This document shows, piece by piece, positions 52,933-61,622 of a DNA stretch of 64,000 bases. This DNA comes from Pseudaminobacter sp040049255 (lineage in GTDB: Bacteria > Pseudomonadota > Alphaproteobacteria > Rhizobiales > Rhizobiaceae): assembly GCF_040049255.1 (NCBI RefSeq), contig NZ_JBDZDR010000004.1, positions 375,777 to 439,776 of the forward strand. The letters run 5' to 3'. The position numbers and the translations under genes were made by a program. A model generated the notes under the pieces. It made no database searches and was not told where the DNA came from. It saw only the letters and a program-made list of their open reading frames with translations. Numbering within the stretch: position 1 is the stretch's first letter; each line of letters opens with the position of its first letter.

Positions 52933-53799
52933 ATGAAGCCGTTTCTGGAAAAGCTGCAGCCGATGCCTGGCACTTCATGGGCCATGCTCAACCGCCGGCT
53001 CGACGACCAACTTCCCTTCCAGTGGCATCACCATCCGGAGCTGGAACTGACGCTGACGCTCAATTCGCGCGGACAGCGTTTTATTGGCGATCACATTGGC
53101 AGCTATGACGACGGCGACCTCGTGCTGATCGGGCCGAACCTTCCGCATAGCTGGAGTTCGTCCGAGAAAATCGACCAAGCTGGCCCGCACGTTGCGTTGG
53201 TCATGTGGTTTCGGCCGGAATGGGCGCAGACGCTTGCGGGCACGTTCGTCGAACTCGGCGCCGTTGCTGCCATGGTGGAGCGCGCCGCCACCGGGTTGAA
53301 ATTCACCGACGCCTATGCTGCGAAGGCGCGGCCGGTCATCGAGGACCTGTTTACGCGCCCGCCACACGAGCGGCTGCTGTGCCTTATGCAGGTGCTGAAC
53401 ATGCTGGCGCAGGATGCTGGCGCCGAGCCGCTTGCGAGCCCGCGAAGCGTGCCGACGCCGTCCAGTCAGGATCGTTCAAGGATCGACCGTGTGCTCGATC
53501 ACATCCATCTCAATTACGCAGCGGGCCTATCGCTCTCGGAACTGTCCGATGTCGCGGCACTAAGTCAGTCGGGCCTGCACCGGCTGTTTCGCCGTCACAC
53601 GCATATGTCGATCACGGACTACATCATGCGTCTGAAGATCGGCGAGGCCTGCGCCATGCTTTCCGGCACCTCGAAGCCGATCGCGCATATAGCCGAGGCC
53701 GTGGGCTACGAAACGCTTGCCAACTTCAACCGGCAGTTCAGGGCGCTCAAGGGAATGACGCCCCGCAGCTATCGCCGGAGCTTTCGCGCCGCGGGGTGA
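52933..53799 (+). CDS. AraC-family transcriptional regulator
   Basis: A roughly 288-residue regulator. A cupin-like N-terminal sensor (FQWHHHPELELTLTLNSRGQRFIGDHIGSYDDGDLVLIG, in pieces) is followed by the two-HTH AraC domain (LSLSELSDVAALSQSGLHRLFRRH; IAHIAEAVGYETLANFNRQFRALKGMTPRSYR). ATG at 52933 gives MKPFLEKLQPMPG. It is divergent from the PhyH-type oxygenase gene and is its most likely regulator. The WHHHPELEL motif suggests a sugar- or small-ligand-binding cupin. Confidence 0.93.
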   Translation: MKPFLEKLQPMPGTSWAMLNRRLDDQLPFQWHHHPELELTLTLNSRGQRFIGDHIGSYDDGDLVLIGPNLPHSWSSSEKIDQAGPHVALVMWFRPEWAQTLAGTFVELGAVAAMVERAATGLKFTDAYAAKARPVIEDLFTRPPHERLLCLMQVLNMLAQDAGAEPLASPRSVPTPSSQDRSRIDRVLDHIHLNYAAGLSLSELSDVAALSQSGLHRLFRRHTHMSITDYIMRLKIGEACAMLSGTSKPIAHIAEAVGYETLANFNRQFRALKGMTPRSYRRSFRAAG

Positions 53800-53868
53800 G
53801 GTTTAGGCGCCCCAGACGACAAGGAGCGGGTGAAAGCCCTTTACGAGTCTCGTTTCGCCGCTGAAACG

Positions 53869-54579
53869 TCAGTCCATAAGGCATTTCCTGATGAAGTGCA
53901 GCCAGGTGTCGTGGCGCCGCACGGTCATGCGCGGCAGGAGCAGCATGTCGTCCTGCGGCCGGGCGTGGCCCCGGTTCACCGTGGTCGCGTTTGTGTAACC
54001 CGCTTCCTCGACTATCTGCCGGAGCTCGCCATTCTGACCGCCGTAGGGATAGCAGAAGGCGTCGACGGCGCTGCCCAGCATGTCTTCCAGCTCGTGGCGG
54101 GCGTCGGTGATCTGGCGCCGCGCCTCGCTTGGCGCGACGGTTGGCAGCCGCACATGATCTAGCGTGTGCGAGCCGACCTCATGGCCGCGCGCTGCCCACT
54201 CCCGCATCTCGGCCTTCGACATGCAGGCGGCATAGGGAACGCCCAGCGGCACGTCCCATTCATTGGAGCCGCCGATCTGCCGGCTGACGAAATAGTTCGT
54301 GGCCGTGAAGCCGAATTCCTGCAGCACGGGCATCGCATTGACATAGACGTTGCGAAAGCCGTCGTCGAAGGTAATGCCCGCGACCTTGCCGGTCTTCTCG
54401 CCGCGCAAATAGGGCAACAGGTCGCGCATCGAGAGGCCGGTGAAGCCCAGCCGCTTTAGCCACGTCATCTGGCGGCGAAAATCGCGCGGATCGACCGTCA
54501 GCGCGCGAAAGCGGCTGCCGCGCGGGGCGGGGATGTCGATCTGGTGGTACATGAAGATCGGAATTGGCATGTCTGGCAC
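53869..54579 (-). CDS. Polysaccharide deacetylase (NodB-homology) family protein
   Basis: A 236-residue NodB-type carbohydrate esterase family 4 protein. Motif 1 is GITFDDGF, motif 2 is GHEVGSHTLDHVRLP (metal-binding HxxxH), and motif 3 FCYPYGGQNG; all catalytic features look complete. No signal peptide is visible, so it may act in the cytoplasm or on lipid-linked sugars. It lies three bases downstream of a GT25 glycosyltransferase gene, with which it probably forms an operon for a cell-surface glycan. Convergent with araC. Confidence 0.92.
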   Translation of the reverse strand: MPDMPIPIFMYHQIDIPAPRGSRFRALTVDPRDFRRQMTWLKRLGFTGLSMRDLLPYLRGEKTGKVAGITFDDGFRNVYVNAMPVLQEFGFTATNYFVSRQIGGSNEWDVPLGVPYAACMSKAEMREWAARGHEVGSHTLDHVRLPTVAPSEARRQITDARHELEDMLGSAVDAFCYPYGGQNGELRQIVEEAGYTNATTVNRGHARPQDDMLLLPRMTVRRHDTWLHFIRKCLMD

Positions 54580-54582
54580 CGC

Positions 54583-55317
54583 TCAACGACGACGCATTGC
54601 CGCCAGCCTTGCGCGCATCGCAATTCTGGCTCTGTAGATCGGGCGCAACAGCTCGCGCTTGAGTTTCGAAATCTGCCGCTTCGGCTTGAGAGTGCTGCCG
54701 CCAAGGGTGGGCGATATTTCCCGAATTCCCCCAGGTACGACAGACCGGGGCACCACGCCGGTCACCCACGGCATCTGGAGCAGAACGTCGACCGGACGAT
54801 CCACGGTTTCGGTTGCCTTGAGCAATCGTGCCGCCGCGTCGCGGCTGACGAGCTGCGTCACCATGCCAAGCCCAGCGCAGACGGGCTCGATCAGCGAAAC
54901 GTCTTTCGACCGGGCTACGATCCGGCCGTTGTCGCGGCCGTCGCGGAAGGGAAAACGGATGAAGCCTTCGCGCTCGATATTCGCCAGTGCGAGTTCGAGC
55001 CCATCGAAGAAGGGCGCGACTGGGGCCGCATCGTCTTCCATGATGAGCGCGGCGTCGAGCTTCTGGTCGAGAATGGCCTGCCAGGCGCGCCGATGGGACA
55101 GGAAGCAGGCGATCTCGTTGCGGTTCAGTTCAAACGGGTAGATTGGCCGATGCAGGCGAGGGCGGTAGAATTTTTGAATGCCCTCTTCGTCAAGCAGCTT
55201 TCCGTCCACGGCATCGATGACTTCCGCCGGGAAGGGCAAGCTGGTCAAAAGCGTTTGGACGTGCTCCCTGCGCTGCTCTGCGCGCGCGAGGTGGATGATG
55301 AACGCCTTTACGATCAT
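54583..55317 (-). CDS. Glycosyltransferase family 25 protein
   Basis: A 244-residue GT25 (LPS-type) glycosyltransferase. The N terminus KAFIIHLARAEQRREHVQTLL and NEIACFLSHRRAWQAILDQ are family-typical; the DxD-like metal motif is LIMEDDAAPV. The C-terminal tail is very basic (LKPKRQISKLKRELLRPIYRARIAMRARLAAMRRR, in pieces), perhaps for membrane association. GT25 enzymes transfer galactose or similar sugars in lipopolysaccharide core or oligosaccharide synthesis. The polysaccharide deacetylase gene follows it by three bases. Confidence 0.9.
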   Translation of the reverse strand: MIVKAFIIHLARAEQRREHVQTLLTSLPFPAEVIDAVDGKLLDEEGIQKFYRPRLHRPIYPFELNRNEIACFLSHRRAWQAILDQKLDAALIMEDDAAPVAPFFDGLELALANIEREGFIRFPFRDGRDNGRIVARSKDVSLIEPVCAGLGMVTQLVSRDAAARLLKATETVDRPVDVLLQMPWVTGVVPRSVVPGGIREISPTLGGSTLKPKRQISKLKRELLRPIYRARIAMRARLAAMRRR

Positions 55318-55651
55318 GCAGTATCTTTCAGGCCCAAAAGCTGGAATTAAGTCAGTAAGCTTCGGAAGTTCTTACACCAAGTAGCCGATGCTGGAAGCCC
55401 GTAAGCACTATCAAGGCGCTGCTCCGAATCCATTCGGCCGCAAATTCCGTCAGGCGCAACGAGTGTCAACCGGCGGCTAGCCATCTCTCCAGTGTCGATG
55501 CACTCGTGCCCAGTTCTCGCCACAATCGGTTAACGGTGCGCTAACAAATTACCGAATATGAGAGGGATTGGAGCTGTGAATGCGGGCGGATGTCCACCGC
55601 ATTTGGTTTTGTATTGCGTAGCTTGATGACATCTTCAGGGGACAATCGATA
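55318..55651 (+). other. 334-base intergenic region upstream of rlpA
   Basis: No gene is seen between the divergent GT25 gene and rlpA. It must hold both promoters. The notable item is TTAACGGTGCGCTAA (55530-55544), a near-consensus CtrA-type site (TTAA-N7-TTAA with one mismatch). Confidence 0.55.
55530..55544 (+). promoter_or_regulatory. Candidate CtrA-binding site upstream of rlpA
   Basis: TTAA (55530-55533) and CTAA (55541-55544) are separated by seven bases, matching the cell-cycle regulator CtrA consensus with one mismatch. It lies about 108 bases before the rlpA start. Confidence 0.4.
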
Positions 55652-56866
55652 ATGCTGATTTTGGCGCGCCGGCACATTCGCCGCGCTTCAACCGTCGCTG
55701 TTTTTGCGTTGTCCGCTGCTTTTCTTGCCGCTTGTGCAGCCCCGACGCCAAAGCCTGCCAGCAAGAAGCGTCCGAAGGAGTTCTTCGCCGAGTCCGAATA
55801 CGGGGTCAAGGCCAGTCCGCGGGTTACCAACAAGCGTTCGAACCTACCGCGTGGAGGAGGGCGAGACCAGCTCGGCCGCCCCTACACGGTGCGCGGGAAG
55901 GTCTACTATCCGAAAGAAGAAAAGAACTACAAGGTGGTCGGCGCCGCTTCCTGGTATGGCGATGCCTTCCATGGCCGCCTTACCGCCAACGGCGAAATCT
56001 ACGATATGACGCACCTTACGGCGGCGCACCCGACCATGCCGCTGCCGAGCTACGCGCGGGTCACCAACACGAAGAACGGAAACTCCGTCATCGTGCGCGT
56101 CAACGATCGCGGCCCATACTCGGACGACCGCGTGATCGATCTCTCGCGCCGAGCTGCCGAAATGCTCGACTATATGAACGGTGGTACGGCCGATGTGAAG
56201 GTCGAATATGTCGGTCGTGCACCGCTCGATGGCCAGGACGACCAGTTCCTGCTCGCGTCGTTCCGGCCGGGCAATGGCGCGCCGGATCCGTCGATCGGTT
56301 TGCCCAGCGGTGTCATGATCGCCATGAACGGGTCGACACCCAGTGCGAATGTTGGATCGATGGTCCCGGTGCCCACCTTCTCGCCAATGCAGCCGCAACT
56401 ACCGACCTCGAGCGACCTGCCGTTCGGCCAGGCCATTGCGGTCAGCAGCGTCATTTTGCCGGATTTCGGGCCGATCGTTCCCCAGCGGCCGACCCGGCCC
56501 ACACAGCTTGCGCTTGCCAGCATGTCCTACGCGGCAGAAGCTCAGAGCAGCGCTGCAGCTGCATTTGCAGCGGTGGATGGAGGGGGCATTGCTGGCGACG
56601 CGCAGTGGAAGCGCGGCGATCAGGGTTCCGTTTCGAGCCCGATCGCAGCCTACATTGCGGTCGGAACCTTCAGCCGAAGCGACGAAGCCAAGCAGGTTGC
56701 CCGCTCTCTTTCGGCGGTTGGCAAGGCAACGGTCGAACGCACCCGCATCAAGGGGGCGAGCCTTTACACGGTCAGCCTTCATGCAGACGGCCGGGCTTCT
56801 CTCGACGCGATGCTGGAAAGCGCCTGGGCGAATGGCGCGCCGGACGCGTTTCCGGTTCGAGACTAG
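55652..56866 (+). CDS. rlpA: RlpA-family septal/peptidoglycan lipoprotein with SPOR domain
   Basis: A 404-residue lipoprotein (signal ending SAAFLAAC, C28). The double-psi beta-barrel domain is ASWYGDAFHGRLTANGEIYDM ... VRVNDRGPYSDDRVIDLSRRAAEML, typical of RlpA, which cleaves glycan strands lacking stem peptides in some bacteria. A long low-complexity middle is followed by a C-terminal SPOR domain (AYIAVGTFSRSDEAKQVARSLSAVG), which targets septal peptidoglycan. It precedes the D,D-carboxypeptidase gene by 131 bases. Confidence 0.93.
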   Translation: MLILARRHIRRASTVAVFALSAAFLAACAAPTPKPASKKRPKEFFAESEYGVKASPRVTNKRSNLPRGGGRDQLGRPYTVRGKVYYPKEEKNYKVVGAASWYGDAFHGRLTANGEIYDMTHLTAAHPTMPLPSYARVTNTKNGNSVIVRVNDRGPYSDDRVIDLSRRAAEMLDYMNGGTADVKVEYVGRAPLDGQDDQFLLASFRPGNGAPDPSIGLPSGVMIAMNGSTPSANVGSMVPVPTFSPMQPQLPTSSDLPFGQAIAVSSVILPDFGPIVPQRPTRPTQLALASMSYAAEAQSSAAAAFAAVDGGGIAGDAQWKRGDQGSVSSPIAAYIAVGTFSRSDEAKQVARSLSAVGKATVERTRIKGASLYTVSLHADGRASLDAMLESAWANGAPDAFPVRD

Positions 56867-56997
56867 TTGTTGAGGCTGTGGTGGCATGAAGTCGGGCGGG
56901 GCAGGGCCCCTCTCGGCGTCGAACACTTGCTACCTTGTCGATTGGCCTGTTACCCTATTTCCAGTCCAAGCTGCAAATTAACTGGACTGGTGTTGTG

Positions 56998-58161
56998 ATG
57001 CCTTTTCGACCGTCTTTCTTTGCCGCGTTTTTGAGCCTCGCACTGGTTTTTAGCTTTGCGGCATCCGCCAACGCTCAATTGTTCGAATCGAAGGCCAAAG
57101 AGGCTTTCATGATCGATGCGGACACGGGATCGATCCTTTTTTCCAAGAACGCCGACACGCCATTTCCGCCAGCTTCGCTTGCCAAGCTCATGACCATGGA
57201 GGTCGTGTTCCATGCGATCAAGGAAGGCCGCTACACTCTCGACGATACATTCGCGGTCAGCGAAAATGCGTGGCGCAACGGCGGCGCAAAGTCCGGCGGC
57301 TCGACCATGTTCGCCGCCCTCAAGTCCACCATCCGCCTGGAGGATTTGATCAAGGGGATCGCCGTGCAGTCCGCTAATGATGGCTGCATCATCATTGCCG
57401 AAGGCATGGCCGGCAGCGAGGAGAATTTCGCAACGCTGATGACCGAGCGCGCACGCGAACTGGGTCTCACGAAGTCGGTGTTCAAGAATTCCACGGGCCT
57501 TCCCGCCGATGGCCAGGTGATGACGGCGCGCGAACTCGTCGAACTGTCTGAGCACATCTGGCGCGAATACCCTGATCTCTACAAATATTTTGCCGAGCCG
57601 GACTTTACCTGGAACAAGATCACCCAGCGCAATCGCAACCCGATCCTTGCCATGGACATCGGTGGAGATGGCCTGAAGACTGGCTATACGGAGGAATCCG
57701 GCTACGGCATCGTGGGTTCGGTCAGCCGTGACGGCCGCCGCATCTTCGTGGCCCTCAGCGGAATGAGCAGCGACCGCGAGCGCTCCGAGGAGGTGCGCAA
57801 GATCCTGGACTGGGGCATGCGGGCCTTCCAGAAGACCCAGTTGTTTGCCGATGGCGAGGTCGTGGCAGAAGCAGGCATATACGGCGGGGCCAAATCGGGT
57901 ATCGCGCTGAAGGCACACGGGCCGATTTCGATTCTGGTTCCGATCACCAACCGCGACCGACTGACCGCGCAGGTGGTCTATGAGGGGCCAATCATCGCAC
58001 CGGTCGAAGAGGGAACCCGAATTGGCACCTTGCGCGTCAAGATCGGCGACACGCTAAGCCAGGAAACACCGCTCTATGCGGCTGAAAGCGTGGGGCTGGG
58101 TCCCTTGCACAGGCGTGCTCTCGACGCGGTCGGAGAGTTGCTCATCGGCTGGATGCGCTGA
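56998..58161 (+). CDS. dacF: D-alanyl-D-alanine carboxypeptidase
   Basis: A roughly 387-residue penicillin-binding protein 5-type enzyme. Signal peptide ends SAANA; motifs are PPASLAKLM (SxxK), SANDG (SxN) and LKTGYTEESGYG (KTG). It removes the terminal D-alanine from peptidoglycan stem peptides in the periplasm. I choose the ATG at 56998 to give the signal peptide MPFRPSFFAAFLSLALVFS. A C-terminal hydrophobic/amphipathic end (RALDAVGELLIGWMR) could tether it. Rhizobial annotation usually calls it DacF or DacC; the symbol is by resemblance. Confidence 0.93.
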   Translation: MPFRPSFFAAFLSLALVFSFAASANAQLFESKAKEAFMIDADTGSILFSKNADTPFPPASLAKLMTMEVVFHAIKEGRYTLDDTFAVSENAWRNGGAKSGGSTMFAALKSTIRLEDLIKGIAVQSANDGCIIIAEGMAGSEENFATLMTERARELGLTKSVFKNSTGLPADGQVMTARELVELSEHIWREYPDLYKYFAEPDFTWNKITQRNRNPILAMDIGGDGLKTGYTEESGYGIVGSVSRDGRRIFVALSGMSSDRERSEEVRKILDWGMRAFQKTQLFADGEVVAEAGIYGGAKSGIALKAHGPISILVPITNRDRLTAQVVYEGPIIAPVEEGTRIGTLRVKIGDTLSQETPLYAAESVGLGPLHRRALDAVGELLIGWMR

Positions 58162-58253
58162 TCATCGTAAAAGTGGACGTATCGTCCCCACCGGCATAAG
58201 ACGGGGTCAACCGGTGCCGGACCGCAGTTCCGGTCCGAGTAAGGACAATTGAA

Positions 58254-58925
58254 TTGACGCGCGGACTTTTCATAAGCTTCGAAGGTGGCGAGGGCGCCGG
58301 CAAGTCGACGCAGATCAAGCTGCTGGCGGCCAAGCTTCGTGCGAAGGGCTATCGGTTGACCGTCACGCGGGAGCCCGGCGGTTCGCCCGGCGCGGAAGCG
58401 GTACGCCACGTCATTCTGTCGGGCGCGGCCGAGACTTTCGGCCCGAAGATGGAAGCTTTGCTGTTTGCAGCAGCGCGCTCCGACCATATCGAGCAGGTCA
58501 TCCGGCCAGCCATCGAGCGCGGCGACATCGTGCTGTGCGATCGCTTCGTCGATTCATCGCGCGTCTATCAGGGCGGTTCGGGGGAAATCGATCCTGTCTT
58601 CATGACGGCACTCGAGCGCGTCTCGCTCAACGGCATGATGCCGGACCTGACGCTGATCTTCGATATCGATCCGGCGCTCGGAATGCAGCGTGCGACAGCG
58701 CGGCGGGGCGATGATGCCGCGGACAGGTTCGAGAAGGAGACGCTCGCGGTCCATCGAAGCCGCCGCGAAGCCTACCTTGAAATCGCCCGCAAGGAGCCCG
58801 AGCGCTGCATCGTCATTGACGCGTCGCAGCCCGTTGAGACGGTCGAGCACGCGGTGACGGAAGTTGTTTTCCGGACCGTCGAGGCGTGTTTTGCAAGCGC
58901 CCCGGGCCAGGCCCAGGAGGCGTGA
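58254..58925 (+). CDS. tmk: Thymidylate kinase
   Basis: A 223-residue kinase phosphorylating dTMP to dTDP. P-loop FEGGEGAGKSTQ, the DRF motif CDRFVDSSRVYQGG, and the C-terminal lid TARRGDDAADRFEKE. Start is TTG at 58254 with AAGGA eight bases upstream; a hairpin GGACCG/CGGTCC (58219-58236) lies just before it. It abuts holB, sharing a base (TGATG), the usual rhizobial arrangement tmk-holB. Confidence 0.96.
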   Translation: MTRGLFISFEGGEGAGKSTQIKLLAAKLRAKGYRLTVTREPGGSPGAEAVRHVILSGAAETFGPKMEALLFAAARSDHIEQVIRPAIERGDIVLCDRFVDSSRVYQGGSGEIDPVFMTALERVSLNGMMPDLTLIFDIDPALGMQRATARRGDDAADRFEKETLAVHRSRREAYLEIARKEPERCIVIDASQPVETVEHAVTEVVFRTVEACFASAPGQAQEA

Positions 58926-59977
58926 TGTTCGAACGCATCGCACCAGAGCAGCACGACACTCTGGACGGCGTGCCGGAGCCGGCCGAAAACCCGTTCCTGT
59001 TCGGGCATGAGACCGCAGCTGCCATGCTTGCCGCCGCCTACCGCGCCCGAAAACTGCCGCACGCGCTGCTGCTGGCCGGGCCCCAGGGCATCGGCAAGGC
59101 GACGCTGGCGTTTCATCTTGCCTATCACCTGTTGAAGAACCCGGAGCCTTCGCAAGCTCCGGAGACGCTGTCTTCGCCTGATCCGGCCTCGCCGCTGTAT
59201 CGTCAGGTCGCGATGGGGGCGCATCCGGGCGTCCTTCACCTGACACGGCCGCTGAATGAAAAGACGAAGGCCTTCAAGACGGTCCTGACCGTGGATGAAA
59301 TCCGCAAGGTCAACCGGTTCCTCTCAATGACTTCCCATGATGGAAGCTACCGCGTGGTGATCGTCGATCCCGCCGACGACATGAACACCAATGCGGCAAA
59401 CGCACTGCTCAAGAACCTCGAGGAGCCCCCGGCAAAGACGCTGTTCATCCTCATCACCCATTCGCCGGGCGGCCTGCTGCCCACGATCCGTTCGCGCTGC
59501 CAGATGGTTAGGTTGTCGCCGCTCGACGCAGGCACTCTGCTGCAGGCGCTTGGGCGCGCCGACACTCCGCTGCCGGACAGCGCGGAAGCGCGCGCGGCGC
59601 TTGCGGAGCGGGCAGGGGGCAGCGCGCGCAACGCAATCGTCCTGACACAATATGGCGGGCTGGAGATCGCGGAGGCCGTCGACGGGCTTCTGGCCGCGCC
59701 GCATCTGGACGTGGCCGCCGCGCACAAGCTGGCCGAGGTGGTGGCCGCGCGCGACCAGGCAATGCGTTTCGACATCTTCAACCGCCATGCCCTCGACCTG
59801 CTTGCGGATGCCGCCAGCGCCGCCGCACTGAACAGCGATGTCGTGCTGGCCAACCGCTTTTCCGAAGCATGGCAGGAGGCGCGGGCGTCGATCAATGAGG
59901 CCGAGATATACAATCTCGACAAGAAGCAGCATGTGCTTAACATGATCATGCGTCTCAACGCGGCCATGCGAATGTGA
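58925..59977 (+). CDS. holB: DNA polymerase III delta-prime subunit
   Basis: A roughly 350-residue clamp-loader subunit. Walker A-like GPQGIGKATLAFHLA, ANALLKNLEEPPAKTLFILITHSPGGLLPTIRSRC (in pieces) including the SRC arginine-finger motif. It assists loading of the beta clamp with DnaE polymerase holoenzyme (dnaE is at 15.4 kb). It starts at the ATG at 58925 overlapping tmk's stop by one base and is followed 89 bases later by metG. Confidence 0.95.
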   Translation: MFERIAPEQHDTLDGVPEPAENPFLFGHETAAAMLAAAYRARKLPHALLLAGPQGIGKATLAFHLAYHLLKNPEPSQAPETLSSPDPASPLYRQVAMGAHPGVLHLTRPLNEKTKAFKTVLTVDEIRKVNRFLSMTSHDGSYRVVIVDPADDMNTNAANALLKNLEEPPAKTLFILITHSPGGLLPTIRSRCQMVRLSPLDAGTLLQALGRADTPLPDSAEARAALAERAGGSARNAIVLTQYGGLEIAEAVDGLLAAPHLDVAAAHKLAEVVAARDQAMRFDIFNRHALDLLADAASAAALNSDVVLANRFSEAWQEARASINEAEIYNLDKKQHVLNMIMRLNAAMRM

Positions 59978-60066
59978 AGCTCGTCCACTGGCGCGGGATA
60001 GCAATCGCTTTCCCGATGCGTTATCTCACCGCTCAATTCACCATTTGAAGTACGAACGGCTTCTTC

Positions 60067-61620
60067 ATGTCCCGCGAAAAATTCTATCTGACGACAGCCA
60101 TATCCTACCCCAACGGCAAGCCTCACATCGGCCACGCCTACGAGCTGATCGCGACAGACGCGCTGGCACGCTTCCAGCGGCTCGATGGCAAAAACGTTTT
60201 CTTCCTGACCGGCACCGACGAGCACGGCATCAAGATGCTGCAGACGGCGCGAAAGGAAGGCATCACCCCGCGCGAGCTGGCCGACCGCAATACGGCCGAG
60301 TTCCAGCGCATGGCCGAAGCGCTGAATGCGTCCAACGACGACTTCATCCGCACTTCAGAAAAGCGCCACTATGAGGCTTCCCAGGCGATCTGGAAGGCCA
60401 TGGTCGCCAGCGGCGACATCTACAAGGGCGGCTACGCCGGCTGGTATTCGGTTCGCGACGAAGCCTATTACGGCGAGGAGGAAACCGAGGTCCGCCCCGA
60501 CGGCATCCGCTACGGACCGCAAGGGACGCCGGTGGAATGGGTGGAGGAAGAAAGCTATTTCTTCCGCCTGTCGGCCTATCAGGACCGGCTGCTAGCGCAC
60601 TACGAGAAGCACCCTGAATTCGTCGGCCCGCCGGAGCGGCGCAACGAGATCGTCAGCTTCGTCAAATCCGGACTGAAGGACCTGTCGGTTTCCCGCACCA
60701 CCTTCGACTGGGGCATTCCGGTGCCTGGCGACGAGAAGCACGTGATGTATGTCTGGGTCGATGCCTTGACCAACTACATCACGGCTCTTGGCTATCCGGA
60801 CACCAATGCCGAACGCTGGCGCTATTGGCCCGCCGATGTTCACGTCATTGGCAAGGACATCACCCGCTTCCACACGGTCTACTGGCCCGCATTCCTGATG
60901 TCTGCCGGCCTCGAATTGCCGAAGCGTGTCTTCGGCCACGGCTTCGTGTTCAACCGCGGCGAGAAGATGTCGAAGTCGGTCGGCAACGTGATCGACCCGT
61001 TCGCGCTGGTTTCGCACTATGGCCTCGACCAGGTTCGCTACTTCCTTCTGCGCGAGGTGCCGTTCGGCCAGGATGGCAACTACAGCCACGAGGCGATCGT
61101 CAACCGCACCAACGCCGACCTTGCCAACGACCTAGGCAATCTCGCCCAGCGCTCGCTGTCGATGATCGCCAAGAATTGCGGCGGCGTGGTTCCGCAGCGC
61201 GGCACCCTGGCCGAGGCCGACAACGCATTGCTGGAGCAGGCCAGTGCAGCGCTCGTCACCGCGCGCAAGACGATGTCCGAGCAGGCAATCCATCAGGCGC
61301 TCGCCGCCATCTTTGCCGTCGTTGCCGAGGCAAACCGCTATTTCGCCGCGCAGGAACCCTGGGCGCTCAAGAAAACAGACCATGCGCGCATGGAAACCGT
61401 GCTTTACACGACGGCCGAAACGATCAGGCGCGTCGGCATCATGTGCCAGCCCTACATCCCGGAGGCAGCGTCCAGGCTGCTCGACCTTCTCGCCATTCCG
61501 GCCGAGGAGCGCAGCTTCGACAGGATCGCCGACAACCACGCGCTGACGCCGGGAACCGCGCTGCCGGCTCCCCAGGCGGTTTTCCCACGCTATGTAGAGC
61601 CTGCCGCCGCCGAGTCGTGA
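60067..61620 (+). CDS. metG: Methionyl-tRNA synthetase
   Basis: A 517-residue class I synthetase. HIGH-type motif is SYPNGKPHIGHAYE; the KMSKS motif is GEKMSKSVGNVIDP. The long C-terminal helical domain (ALAAIFAVVAEANRYFAAQEPWALKK) is complete, but no C-terminal EMAP/dimerisation domain is attached. It is followed three bases later by the TatD gene. Length is normal for alphaproteobacteria. Confidence 0.98.
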   Translation: MSREKFYLTTAISYPNGKPHIGHAYELIATDALARFQRLDGKNVFFLTGTDEHGIKMLQTARKEGITPRELADRNTAEFQRMAEALNASNDDFIRTSEKRHYEASQAIWKAMVASGDIYKGGYAGWYSVRDEAYYGEEETEVRPDGIRYGPQGTPVEWVEEESYFFRLSAYQDRLLAHYEKHPEFVGPPERRNEIVSFVKSGLKDLSVSRTTFDWGIPVPGDEKHVMYVWVDALTNYITALGYPDTNAERWRYWPADVHVIGKDITRFHTVYWPAFLMSAGLELPKRVFGHGFVFNRGEKMSKSVGNVIDPFALVSHYGLDQVRYFLLREVPFGQDGNYSHEAIVNRTNADLANDLGNLAQRSLSMIAKNCGGVVPQRGTLAEADNALLEQASAALVTARKTMSEQAIHQALAAIFAVVAEANRYFAAQEPWALKKTDHARMETVLYTTAETIRRVGIMCQPYIPEAASRLLDLLAIPAEERSFDRIADNHALTPGTALPAPQAVFPRYVEPAAAES

Positions 61621-61622
61621 AA

